Source: Warburgia ugandensis
Taxonomy: Eukaryota > Streptophyta > Magnoliopsida > Canellales > Canellaceae
DNA length: 64,000 nucleotides
Assembly (NCBI GenBank): GCA_035236585.1
Contig: CP141132.1
Span: 43,465,880-43,529,879, forward strand
Reading direction: 5' to 3'
Shown: positions 36,601-42,993 of the stretch, piece by piece
Layout: each line of letters starts with the position of its first letter
How positions within the stretch are numbered: the stretch's first letter is position 1
Notes under the pieces: model-generated
What the model was told of the DNA's origin: nothing
The model's input: the letters and a program-made list of their open reading frames with translations, nothing else
Databases searched by the model: none
Made by a program: the position numbers and the translations under genes

Positions 36601-39600
36601 TAAATTTCTAATCCAAGTAGACCTCACCTCTTAAACTTGATCTCAATGGTGAAAGACTCCTACGGGCAGAGATTGTTACTGGGTGTTCTGCCAGATGGAA
36701 AGACACTCCAGGGACAACGGCAACTCCATAAATTTCTAATCCAAGTAGACCTCACCTCTTAAACTTGAACTTAATGATTATTGCTAAATAAAAGGAGATG
36801 GATTATGTATGCTTCTAAGTTCCACCCAATACAGAGCTGCAGTCCCCCTTGGGAAGAAGAGCAGCAAAGAAGACTTCAACTATCCAAACGAATTTTTGTA
36901 GCTCCAAGTTAGCCACCTCTGACATGAATTCCAATAGATTCTCTCTCTCTGGGCCAGCCCATGAAAAATAGGAACTTCAGAAGGACAATGGAGAAAATGA
37001 GAAAAGAAAATAAAAAGAAGGAAAAGTCTCCCTCTCCATCAGGTTCAGTATTCCATGGTTTTGTTTGGTTCTGCATACAGTCTAATATAGGATCACGCAA
37101 GAGTTTGCAACCCATGATTCAAAGATCAGACAAGGCTTCAAAAAATCCTCGATCGAGAATCAAAACTTTGAGCAGGAAAGAGAGTCTTTTAGTTCTAATC
37201 CATTGTATTTGTTATTTTGAGGGAAGCTGTGGATCCTAGACACTTTCTTGTGAAAGTTTAATCAACTCAGAAAATTAATCAAGATTGATTTGCTGTTCTC
37301 TGATATTGTCTATCTCAGCAGCTAATTCAATTGTTTTATGTGTTGATACCAATAATCAATGACTCTATGAAACTTTTGTCAGCTCTTCTAACTAACTTTT
37401 TGATGCAAATTTGTGAAGTAGAACTCACAACTGACCTCTTAGTGCTGCTGCAGCTTTAATGCATATTTACTTTTCTACTCAAGAGTGGCTACCCATCAGG
37501 TTCTGTATTCCATGGTTTTGTTTGGTTCTGCATACAGTCTAATATAGGATCACGCAAGAGTTTGCAACCCATGATTCAAAGATTAGTGCTGCTGCAGCTT
37601 TAATGCATATTTACTTTTCTACTCAAGAGTGGCTACCCATCAGGTTCTGTATTCCATGGTTTTGTTTGGTTCTGCATACAGTCTAATATAGGATCACGCA
37701 AGAGTTTGCAACCCATGATTCAAAGATCAGACAAGGCTTCAAAATATCCTCAATCAAGAATCAAAACTTTGAGCAGGAAAGAAAGTCTTTTAGTTCTAAT
37801 CCATTGTATTTGTTATTTTAGAGGGAAGCTGTGGATCCTAGACACTTTCTTGTGAAAGTTTAATCAACTCAGAAAATTAATCAAGATTGATTTGCTGTTC
37901 TCTGATATTGTCTATCTCAGCAGCTAATTCAATTGTTTTATGTGTTGATACCAACAATCAATGACTCTATGAAACTTTTGTCAGCTCTTCTAACTAACTT
38001 TTTGATGCAAATTTGTGAAGTAGAACTCACAACTGACCTCTTAGCGCTGCTGCAGCTTTAATGCATATTTACTTTTCTACTCAAGAGTGGCTACCAAGCA
38101 CGCTGCTTCACCTTCAACTTACATTTATTTCTTTATATATTTTAAATTGAACGGGAGCATTGGCACAACGGTAGAGTTGTTGTCCTGTGACCTTGAGATC
38201 ACAGGTTCAAGGCGTGGAAACAGCCTCTTGCATAATGCAAGGTAAGGCTGCATCCTATTGACCCTTGTGGTCCGCCCCTTCCCCGGACCCTGCATAAGTG
38301 GGAGCTTGGTGCACCAGGGCTGCCTTTTTTTATATTTTTTAAACATCTTATGCCAAAAAAAATTATTTTCCCAGACCAGATACTAAAGTTAGGCAACTCA
38401 AGCTTGGCACTGATCAAGTCCTAGTCAAGTTTCAAGCTGTAACACATATGAAAAGAGTCTTTCTCCCTTTTCTAGATTGTAACAGATGAAGCGTCATTGA
38501 AAGAAGCAAGTCAAAATATACAAAAGAAAGCCCCGAGCGAAGGCTTCAAAACAAGGGAAACATCCACAAGCAAAATTCACAAATGAAGGATTTGAATCAT
38601 CTCTAGGCATACTCTAGAATGGAAATTGACAAACATATGGGCTATTATCTGATTTACCATAATCATATGAGTTGATCATCCTTGGTTTCTGTCTTCACCC
38701 TACTCTTAGAGAAGATCCACAAATAAAATACAGGTATTGAAACCAACAACACATAAAACAGTTTTCAAAAATTCTGATTGATTCCAATTAATACGAGATA
38801 GTCCTTATGTTGTTGATATAATAACAGAATAACACAACAAGACCTCAATCATTTGGGACATTTCCCGCCTGGTAGCGATCTGCTTCACATCACCGCCTGC
38901 AGATCACACTAAGGCTCGGGTTATCGAAGAAGCAAACTTGAAGTAAGTTATGCAGTAATAGCACTAATGGCCAAGAATGCATATATGCAAGACAATTATA
39001 ACCCATAATAGAATTTTTAGAAAGACCTTTTGCACAAGGGGTGTGCTTTTGTCGTTTTGAATTTCTGCGACCACACCCTTAATATCCATTCCTGCAGTGA
39101 TCATGTATGCTCACCCTCAAACATTACCCAAAATCCCAAACACAAAAGCCCCAGAAAATATAGAAGTAAAACAACAAGCTAAAGCTGCAGCACTGCAGAG
39201 AAACGACCCAAACACACTTAAAAGTGAACCATTTTCAATAGCAAATCCAAGTTTACTTTCACGTTACCTGCTGAAAAGGCAAAAGGGGAACTGCTCTCCA
39301 CCAAAACACATTTCACTCTTGGTTCCATTTCCCATTCATCAAGATAAGTTTTGTATTTTAGGTCCATCCCTGCATCATAAGAGGGAAGCAAAAGTATCAA
39401 AATGATCACTCCAGAGTCCTAACAGCATAATTTACATCAAACATTTCTGTAAGAATATTAACCAATCTATCAAGAATATTTCAGTGAAAACAGAACTAAC
39501 TTCCTAGTAAATAACTCCCAAATATCATGCAGAATTAACCACTTTCAATTGTCAAACTAAGCTAGTTCTCATATGATGGATGGCATTTTTTCACATGAGC

Positions 39601-40628
39601 AGGAAACAGTACAAGTGGGCTTCGCTCTTTTCAATGGTTCAAACTTTATATCCCAGAAGTCATGCTATGGATGAACCAAACCCCAGATAGGCGAAGCAAT
39701 CTGAATGCTGTAGCCTCTGATTTTGGCGTTTAAACAAATGGTTAGTAAATGTAGCAGAACAACAAAACCCTCTAACAACCAAAGGCTTAGCATCATCCGA
39801 CAGATGAGACTTTACGACTCAACAATACCAAAATCAACCAGATAAATGGTTGGGATCATTGAAGGAATGGGCTGCATTTGCCTGCTCATATTTTCCAAGT
39901 GATGGTAACAGCATCCAGCATAAATACCCAAACTAAGAAGGCAAGAAACCTAGCTTCAACCTCTAAGATTCGGCGATTAAACTGCAGCACAAAACAAAAA
40001 GGAAAAAAGAAGCCTAGAAGCCTGCTATTCAAGACAGAATTCACCGTAGAATTCAATTCCGCTTTGAAATTCCATTGGGGAAAGCTAACTGACAAGCATT
40101 TCCGATTCCGGGTAGAAAATAGAATCCATGGCCGATGGAATCCAATTTGGTGGACTTCACCTGAAGGTAATTTCGAGAGCGCAATCCCCAAAAACGCTGA
40201 AAACTATCGGTCCCAAAGTTCCCCCGTAAAAGACCAAAGCTAGCTTATCCAACGATCAAAACCTCGAACTGTAAAAAATCGAGCTGATGGATATAAGAAG
40301 AAAACTCTGTGATCCCACTGAAACTTTCTACCTTTCTAAGTGTTATAAACAGAAGAAGATGAGGAAGTAGAAGAAAGAAACCTAGATTCATGGCATTGAG
40401 AGCCTTGGGCCGATCGAGGGTGATCACTGCTATACCATCTGGGAACACCTCTCCTTTGACGAATTCCTCAGCCATGGTGGAGGAGTTACGAAAGCTGGAG
40501 AGTTGGAAGGTTTTCTTGGAGACATTATGAAAGATGAGGAGGAGACTTGGGTTGGGGAATGGAGGAATTGTAGAGCGAGGAATGGTGAGTCTGACAGTCT
40601 GATGAAAATGAGAAGCAAGGGTTCGCAT
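9735..40628 (-). CDS. 3-hydroxyisobutyryl-CoA hydrolase-like gene, whole span; middle exons not found
   Basis: Crotonase-superfamily thioesterase gene of the plant CHY/HIBCH-like mitochondrial group. Known members hydrolyse 3-hydroxyisobutyryl-CoA or related acyl-CoAs in valine breakdown. Six exons are visible in consistent phase. They give the residue-1 start, a 51-residue N-terminus with no acidic residue (presequence-like), [24 protein letters not shown] (oxyanion hole), [18 protein letters not shown], and [19 protein letters not shown] with the expected catalytic glutamate. The last exon encodes [13 protein letters not shown] and ends in LDEPNV. Family proteins are roughly 380-430 residues; about 250 are accounted for here. 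The roughly 170 residues between exon 5 and the last exon were not found. The gene may be broken, or these exons may be too diverged or small for inspection by eye. Its introns hold most of the mobile elements in the window. Confidence 0.8.
9837..11900. other. Intronic stretch of the host gene, no recognised element
   Basis: AT-rich sequence between the last coding exon and the chloroplast fragment. The missing central exons of the host gene were searched for here by reading the minus strand for motifs such as LGLTGKR, GLGTH and FAEGVRAVL, without success. A 142-residue minus-strand open stretch at 10800-10372 has no family resemblance and is probably chance. Confidence 0.5.
11903..12113 (+). 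pseudogene. rps4: Nuclear copy of chloroplast rps4, 5' fragment
   Basis: Encodes the N-terminal 66 residues of plastid ribosomal protein S4 ([20 protein letters not shown] to GLTERQLL), then a stop where plastid rps4 continues. A plastid-like leader, aatagggagtcttt, precedes the ATG. The piece is only about 210 bp, so it is a small plastid-to-nucleus transfer sitting in an intron on the opposite strand to the host gene. A full protein has about 200 residues, so this one is not functional. Confidence 0.9.
12114..12400. other. Unassigned segment between rps4 fragment and pararetrovirus
   Basis: No homology recognised. Two overlapping minus-strand open stretches run through it, but neither resembles a known protein to the eye. 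It could be viral leader sequence or part of whatever carried the plastid fragment. Confidence 0.4.
12537..13020 (+). pseudogene. Pararetroviral polyprotein, region upstream of protease
   Basis: Two overlapping open pieces (12537-12743 and 12719-13021), Lys- and Glu-rich and probably helical or coiled-coil, in different frames. By position they correspond to the end of the capsid-bearing part of the polyprotein. Function is inferred from position only. Confidence 0.55.
13020..13260 (+). pseudogene. Pararetroviral aspartic-protease-like segment
   Basis: Between the Lys-rich segment and the reverse transcriptase, broken translation shows a DRGAD stretch followed by EGIIPTKNF. This fits a damaged protease active-site region (the usual D-T/S-G-A is altered). 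Stops follow at several places. Confidence 0.5.
13546..13721 (-). mobile_element. Au-type SINE 1, in the pararetrovirus
   Basis: tRNA-derived SINE in reverse orientation, about 176 bp, with the Au family 3' half (reverse complement of GTGCACC..GGCTGCCC). Flanked by a 13-bp target duplication CCTTATGAAGACT at 13533-13545 and 13722-13734. Confidence 0.9.
13722..14580 (+). pseudogene. Pararetroviral reverse transcriptase, broken
   Basis: Caulimovirid-type reverse transcriptase segments appear in order: an entry block at 13722-13860, a fingers and palm region near 13940-14240 in several frames, and a connection block at 14289-14534 containing [10 protein letters not shown]. The catalytic region near 14200 is damaged by stops. 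The block before 13545 and the block from 13722 are separated only by a SINE and its target duplication. Confidence 0.7.
14595..14769 (+). mobile_element. Au-type SINE 2, in the pararetrovirus
   Basis: Head GGGGAGCCTTAGCACAATGG with tRNA-like promoter boxes, tail AGCTTTGTGCACCAAGCTGCC followed by a short T-rich end. A 15-bp target duplication GGTATTCTCAAGCAA lies at 14580-14594 and 14770-14784. Confidence 0.92.
14785..15270 (+). pseudogene. Pararetroviral RNase H region, broken
   Basis: After the second SINE the frame resumes with a segment ending near 15090 in [13 protein letters not shown], the usual end of the RNase H domain before the polyprotein stop. Several stops and frameshifts. Confidence 0.6.
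15281..15447 (+). mobile_element. Au-type SINE 3, 5'-truncated, in the pararetrovirus
   Basis: Lacks about the first 20 bases of the family head. Body GTGATCTAGAGGTCATGGG and tail GTGCACAAGGCTGCCCTTTTT are present. A 10-bp target duplication TAATAACCTC lies at 15271-15280 and 15448-15457. Confidence 0.88.
15514..16298. mobile_element. Non-autonomous TIR element, copy 1 (785 bp)
   Basis: Perfect 20-bp terminal inverted repeats, ACTATGTAGTTAGAGGCATA at the left and its complement at the right, flanked by AATCAT on both sides (15508-15513, 16299-16304). The interior is AT-rich and non-coding. Its unique part (gaaacgaccattcctcttc on the complement) matches copy 2 in the opposite orientation. Superfamily undecided: a 6-bp duplication fits none of hAT (8 bp), Mutator (9 bp) or Tc1 (TA). 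Confidence 0.8.
16305..17350 (+). pseudogene. Pararetroviral downstream reading region
   Basis: Broken plus-strand coding sequence after the TIR element. The longest clean piece near 17198-17342 reads [20 protein letters not shown] and ends in [14 protein letters not shown]. No function recognised. Its position after RNase H matches the extra reading frame of florendovirus-type elements. Confidence 0.5.
17360..17735 (+). other. Pararetroviral non-coding end with polyadenylation signal
   Basis: Non-coding segment after the last viral reading region, with AATAAA at about 17710 followed by an AT-rich stretch. It probably corresponds to the intergenic region where the viral transcript ends. The recognisable viral sequence stops before the (AC)n tract at 17783. 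Confidence 0.45.
17783..17803. repeat. (AC)n microsatellite
   Basis: About ten AC units directly before TIR element copy 2. Confidence 0.9.
17804..18841. mobile_element. Non-autonomous TIR element, copy 2 (about 1,038 bp), inverted
   Basis: Ends TATGTAGTTAGAGG and CCTCTAACTACATA match copy 1. The interior contains gaaacgaccattcctcttc-like sequence in plus orientation, so it lies opposite to copy 1. It also holds tandem-like A/T-rich blocks (tatccacatatatagctt recurs near 18338, 18498 and 18648) that explain its greater length. The flanks are microsatellites, so no target duplication can be read. Confidence 0.78.
18838..18913. repeat. (AT)n then (GA)n compound microsatellite
   Basis: About 12 AT units followed by about 25 GA units. 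Open frames reading RERERE or LSLSLS through this tract are artefacts. Confidence 0.95.
18914..20770. other. Intronic stretch of the host gene, no recognised element
   Basis: No exon, transposon domain or RNA gene recognised. The next expected exon of the hydrolase gene should lie here or further downstream on the minus strand, but no LGLTGKR-type or GLGTH-type codons were seen. Confidence 0.5.
20771..20867 (-). CDS. HIBCH-like exon 5
   Basis: 97 bases, 32 codons plus one base. Acceptor gttgtgccag, donor GTTG|GTACGT; intron 4 is only 101 bp. Encodes [20 protein letters not shown] then [12 protein letters not shown]. The Glu in [13 protein letters not shown] is the expected catalytic acid. 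The next exon should begin with the LGLTGKR-type segment of the family, and it was not found. Confidence 0.9.
20969..21103 (-). CDS. HIBCH-like exon 4
   Basis: 135 bases, exactly 45 codons, phase 0 on both sides. Acceptor gttctttcag, donor TGAG|GTATGC. Encodes [20 protein letters not shown] followed by [20 protein letters not shown] and RIVTE. The [12 protein letters not shown] block is the second oxyanion-hole helix typical of this family. Confidence 0.9.
21488..22195. repeat. Imperfect tandem duplication in intron 3, one copy with (GA)n
   Basis: Two direct copies (about 21488-21840 and 21868-22195) sharing blocks such as cattcacacaata, gatacagaac and ttctaagtaacaag. Copy 1 carries a (GA)n tract of about 29 units at 21592-21650; copy 2 has only gagagaga. 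The microsatellite therefore expanded in one copy after duplication, or collapsed in the other. Confidence 0.75.
22690..23090 (-). mobile_element. Ty1/copia 3' remnant (RNase H end, polypurine tract, start of 3' LTR)
   Basis: Minus-strand reading with stops gives [13 protein letters not shown] and later [14 protein letters not shown], resembling the C-terminal end of copia RNase H. It is followed by a polypurine-like TTGAGGGG and a TGTATTAGATAG LTR-like start at about 22835. The extent of the LTR was not established. Confidence 0.5.
23442..23641 (+). mobile_element. Au-type SINE 4, in host intron 3
   Basis: Full-length head AGGGGAGCAATTGGCGCAAT and tail GTGCACCAGGGCTGCCC followed by a T-rich run. 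Target duplication AGTATCTT at 23434-23441 and 23642-23649. Confidence 0.88.
23650..25441. other. Intronic stretch of intron 3, nothing recognised
   Basis: AT-rich, no protein domain or structured repeat recognised on either strand. It may be very old repeat sequence. Confidence 0.45.
25442..26420 (+). mobile_element. Athila-type LTR fragment, plus orientation
   Basis: About 980 bp matching the 5' part of the Athila LTR at 58595-55896 read on the minus strand. Shared words include cataacacatgcat, atattttgcaggttcag, gatgatccaa and ggtgactaaaatgggcc. The start TATTCAATTTTATACAAA corresponds to the LTR start TGTTCAATTTTGTATAAA. The rest of that element is missing, and the fragment abuts the truncated gypsy integrase at about 26425. 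Confidence 0.7.
26425..27699 (-). pseudogene. Gypsy RNase H end and integrase, broken
   Basis: The frame resumes with [20 protein letters not shown] and ADALSR, then [13 protein letters not shown] (the histidine part of the integrase zinc-binding region), then integrase core pieces near 26990-26700 ([34 protein letters not shown]) with the DDE-type aspartate in SDRD. It stops within the C-terminal region at about 26425, next to the Athila LTR fragment. Several stops. Confidence 0.8.
27700..30699 (-). mobile_element. Solo LTR of a long-LTR gypsy element, exactly 3,000 bp
   Basis: Begins TGTAACACCC and ends GGATATTACA, with the 5-bp target duplication CTACT at 27695-27699 and 30700-30704. Deleting the element and one CTACT rejoins the surrounding RNase H region (FFME on one side, LLNEEQQ on the other). 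No internal coding domain is present, so this is a solo LTR, probably of a Tekay/Del-like element judging by length and ends. Minus orientation is favoured because the complement ends GGGGTGTTACA. A CpG-dense segment lies at about 29450-29800. Confidence 0.82.
30703..31224 (-). pseudogene. Gypsy reverse transcriptase end and RNase H
   Basis: 173 uninterrupted residues: [19 protein letters not shown] (end of reverse transcriptase), [20 protein letters not shown] (start of RNase H; the usual DAS reads NAS), [11 protein letters not shown], then [20 protein letters not shown] and [12 protein letters not shown]. Directly after this the reading runs into the solo LTR insertion. Confidence 0.88.
31225..32186 (-). 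pseudogene. Gypsy reverse transcriptase, N-terminal half, broken
   Basis: Minus-strand sequence between protease and the RNase H block. It still aligns by order to reverse transcriptase fingers and palm but is split by stops and frameshifts. The segment near 31400-31600 corresponds to the region around the catalytic aspartates. Confidence 0.65.
32187..32372 (-). pseudogene. Gypsy aspartic protease
   Basis: Contains [17 protein letters not shown], the retroviral-type protease active site D-S-G-S-S-H, in a 61-residue open piece. Downstream of the gag zinc-knuckle region, now separated from it by the TRIM. Confidence 0.82.
32452..33048 (+). mobile_element. Complete TRIM retrotransposon, 597 bp
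   Basis: Two direct LTRs of 247 bp each (32452-32698 and 32802-33048), both TGTGAAGCC to TGTTACA. The primer site TGGTATCAGAGCC (initiator-Met tRNA complement) is at 32701-32713, the polypurine tract aaggggggaaga at 32790-32801, and the internal region is 103 bp without coding capacity. Target duplication GCTAG at 32447-32451 and 33049-33053. The LTRs differ at about 17 positions by eye, mostly transitions, about 93 per cent identity. Such elements move with proteins supplied by other retrotransposons. Confidence 0.93.
33346..34150 (-). pseudogene. Gypsy gag
   Basis: Two open pieces. 34150-33836 starts [20 protein letters not shown], has a coiled-coil-like N-terminus and ends in [15 protein letters not shown], the usual start of the gag core. 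33687-33346 contains [18 protein letters not shown] and [16 protein letters not shown], the retrotransposon gag domain. A frameshifted stretch lies between them. The zinc-knuckle region downstream is not clearly readable. Confidence 0.82.
34167..34178 (-). other. Primer-binding site of the short-LTR gypsy element
   Basis: gctctgatacca on the plus strand, complement TGGTATCAGAGC, matching initiator-Met tRNA, two bases inside the 5' LTR. Confidence 0.85.
34181..34593 (-). repeat. 5' LTR of the short-LTR gypsy element (413 bp)
   Basis: Plus-strand ends TGTTAGAAATC and CATGTAACA give the inverted ends TGTTA/TAACA. The adjoining primer site fixes the orientation as minus. No partner 3' LTR was found near 26.4 kb. 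Confidence 0.8.
36521..36770. repeat. Tandem duplication, period 129 bp
   Basis: Two direct copies beginning tgaaagtctcctaagtggc and tgaaagactcctacgggc, both containing gggtgttctgccagat and ccaagtagacctcacctct. Confidence 0.85.
37037..38095. repeat. Tandem repeat 457 / 144 / 458 bp
   Basis: Three direct units start at catcaggttc (37037, 37494, 37638). Units 1 and 3 are 457-458 bp and nearly identical; the middle unit has lost about 313 bp internally. The near identity suggests recent duplication, or an assembly effect. Confidence 0.85.
38147..38330 (+). mobile_element. Au-type SINE 5, in host intron 3
   Basis: Head ACGGGAGCATTGGCACAACG with A-box-like and B-box-like (GGTTCAAGGC) sequence, tail AGCTTGGTGCACCAGGGCTG. 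Target duplication TATATTTTAAA before and TATATTTTTTAAA after. The best-preserved copy in the window. Confidence 0.88.
38331..39026. other. 5' end of host intron 3
   Basis: AT-rich intron sequence between SINE 5 and exon 3. No other feature seen. Confidence 0.6.
39027..39091 (-). CDS. HIBCH-like exon 3
   Basis: 65 bases, acceptor cactgcag. Completes the Gly of the SAGMD oxyanion-hole motif and encodes [20 protein letters not shown] then K. Intron 2 is 176 bp. The donor AAAG|GTCTTTC is weak, although it must define the start of a 17.9-kb intron. Confidence 0.85.
39268..39369 (-). CDS. HIBCH-like exon 2
   Basis: 102 bases, acceptor gatgcag, donor GCAG|GTAACG. Completes the split Gly codon of exon 1 and encodes [19 protein letters not shown] through FAFSA plus one base. 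A Gly occupies the position before MDLKYK where relatives usually have an acidic residue. Intron 1 is 1,012 bp. Confidence 0.88.
40382..40628 (-). CDS. HIBCH-like exon 1 (start codon, presequence)
   Basis: 247 bases, 82 codons plus one base. Starts [12 protein letters not shown]. The first 51 residues lack D and E and are rich in S, T, R, H and F, as in mitochondrial presequences. An internal Met at residue 52 ([14 protein letters not shown]) begins the conserved domain and could serve as an alternative start. The exon ends in KALNAMNL plus one base. The donor CTAG|GTTTCTT is a weak match to consensus. A run of inverted and G-rich repeats begins about 120 bp upstream. Confidence 0.88.
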
Positions 40629-40750
40629 CTGTCTCGATTGATTGTGAGGGATGGAGAAGAGCCGGGGAGTTTTGAGTACTAGACAGGGTAGTTCGATAAT
40701 TTAGCATCGAATACATGGATGAAGTTAGTACAAGGCTTTTTTTTCTTTTC

Positions 40751-41720
40751 CTATTTTTGGGTTGTTTTTGCAAAACTGCCATTACTTTATGGCATTTTTG
40801 CAAGAAAACCCAGCATTTTTACCATTTTTCAAATTGGCCATTAAGTTTTTAAAAACTTTACAAATTTACCATTGGGTTAAGTTTTCATCCTTTTTTCAGG
40901 GTTAGGGTTCAGGGTTCAAGGCTAGGAGGGAGGGTAGCCGAGTATCGTACCGGGGGGGGGTTCCTGGTCGCTCTGCCTGGGAGAGAGGTCAGAGAGTACC
41001 GTGCGGGGTGGGAGGGCGTGGTCATGCCGGCCGGGGGTGGGGAGGGGTGTGGTCACACCGAGCAGAGGGAGAGGGGCAAACCGGGTATCGGAGAGGGGGC
41101 GATTAGCTACCGTGTAGGGGGAGGGCATGGTCTCACCGGTGGGGGGCAATCGGGTCCCATGTGGGGCGATGGCGGAGCATGCGGGGAGGGCACGGTCACG
41201 TCTAAGAGGGGCGGGGCACCGGAGGGGGCCTGTAGTTCCACTCTGGAAGGGGGAGGGGGGGGAGGGTCTAGTAGCGCTGCTCGGGAGGGGGTGTGTGGGG
41301 GGGAGGGCTGGTCGTGTAGGATGAGTGGGGAGGCGGCCGAGTACCATGCGGGGAAGGGAGTGTTCGAGGGTGTGGGGTGGGTCATGCCACCCAAGAGGGT
41401 GGGTATCATGCATGGGGAGGGGCTAGTAGTGCCGGCTTGGAGGGGAGGGCAAACTAGGCATCGGTGATGGGGGTGGGAGTGGCTGAAATAGGGTGTAACA
41501 AGGGCTGTCAACTGCTAATAAGCCAAAAAATGTGTTGGAAAAGAACAAGGGTAATATTGAAATTTAGTAAAAAGTAACAGAAAAAATGATCAAAAATGAA
41601 TGGCAAATTTGTAAAGTTTTTGAAATTTTAATGGCAAATTTAAAAAATAAAAAAACATTGGTTTTTCTTGCAAAAAAGCCATAAAGTAATGGTAAGTTTG
41701 CAAAAAAAACCCTTTTTTCA
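40751..41720. repeat. Long inverted repeats enclosing a G-rich array
   Basis: Arms at about 40751-40876 and 41580-41720 are imperfect inverted copies of about 130 bp (left core gccattactttatggc, right core gccataaagtaatgg). Between them lie degenerate G-rich repeats. The layout resembles a long-TIR Mutator-like non-autonomous element, but no clean target duplication was found. The left arm starts about 120 bp upstream of the hydrolase start codon. Confidence 0.6.
40922..41480 (+). repeat. G-rich degenerate tandem array
   Basis: Plus-strand G-runs of 3 to 9 recur every few bases in loosely repeated blocks built on gggcgtggtcatgccgg and gtaccgtgcgggg. A related array follows at 42046-42440. 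Open frames across it on both strands are compositional artefacts. Confidence 0.7.
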
Positions 41721-42993
41721 CAAAAGTACACTAACCTGCCAAAACTACCACCTTGTAATGTTATAGTCCTTCAACTATTAATTTTTTTAGTTTAGTTCAG
41801 AAACTATGCAAAATTGTAACAACACTTGTCTTTCTCTTAATTCTTCTTTGACTTAGTCTAGTTTCTAGCCCACATGGAATATTGTATTAATTTAGTAATG
41901 TTTTATTACTTTCTATTATTTTAAAAGGAAAAGAATGTTAGAAATAAAAATAAAAATAAAAACAATCATTGCAAAAGTGCCATTATGGTCATTTCCGTAA
42001 TGATGTGTAAGAAAGGGGAACAAAAGTATAAGTTAAGAGTTGGTTGTGCAAGGGGAGGGCTTGGTCCATAGCCAGGAGGGGCGGGACATGGGGAGGGCCT
42101 GGTAGCGCTACTCGAGAGGGGCGTGTGGGTGTGAGGCGGCTAAGGTGGCGGGGCAGTTGGGTACCATGCGGGGGAAGGCCTGGTTGCGCAGCCTAGAGGG
42201 GCGGGGCATGGGGACAGCCTGGTAGCACCGCTTGGGAAGGGGGCAGTGTGGGGGCAAGGGTGTGGTCGCACTAGATGAGTGGGGAAGCGGTCGAGCACCA
42301 TGCAAGGACAGGAGCATTCAAGGGGGGGGGCGTGCTGCCCAAGAGGGTGGAAGGGCAGGTACCGTACCTGGGGAGGGGCTGGTAGTGCTGGCCTAGAGGG
42401 GAGGGCGAACTAGGCATCAATACCGGGGTGGGGGTGCCAGAAATAAGGTGTAACAAGGGCTATCAACTGCTACTAAGCCAAAAAAATGTGCCAAAAAAGA
42501 ACAAGGGTAATTGGAATTTAGTAAAAAGTTACAAAAAAAATTGACGAAAAATAAATTGAAAATTTGCAAAGTTTTTGAAAACTTAATAACAAATTTTAAA
42601 AAAATGAAAAAAAAAAATGTTGGATTTTTTTTCAAAAATGCCATAAAGTAATGGCAATTTTGCAAAAAAAGCCCTTTTTCACAAAAGTACACTAACTTGC
42701 CAAAACTACCACCTTATAATGTTATAGTCCCTCAACTATTAATTTTTCAGTTTAGTCCAAAAACTATGCAAAATTGTAGCAACACTTGTCTTTCTCTTAG
42801 TTCTTCGTTGACTTAGTCTAGTTTCTAGCCCACATGACATATTTTATCAATTTAGTAATGTTTTATTACTTTCTATTATTTTAAAAGGAAAAGAATGTTA
42901 GAAATAAAAATAAAAACAATCATTGCAAAAGTACCATTATGGTAATATCTGTTATGATGTGTAAAAGAGGGGGGGAAAGGTATAAGTTAAGAG
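41085..42993. repeat. Tandem direct duplication, period about 954 bp
   Basis: Unit A (about 41085-42039) and unit B (42040-42993) each run from a G-rich block through the inverted-repeat arm to gtataagttaagag. Anchors such as gtgtaacaagggct are 955 bp apart. Substitutions and small indels distinguish the copies. Confidence 0.8.

Larger units (their letters stand above)
34594..38146. other. Intronic stretch of intron 3 with local tandem duplications
   Basis: No coding region recognised apart from the two tandem duplications listed separately. Sequence is AT-rich and non-coding on both strands. Confidence 0.5.

Noticed and set aside
39097-40243. Plus-strand open frames of 102-121 residues opposite the hydrolase exons
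   Set aside because: They lie antisense to the 5' exons and introns of the recognised gene and match nothing.
40922-41511. Gly-rich and Pro-rich open frames of 134-163 residues
   Set aside because: They read through the G-rich degenerate array on both strands at once, which is compositional.
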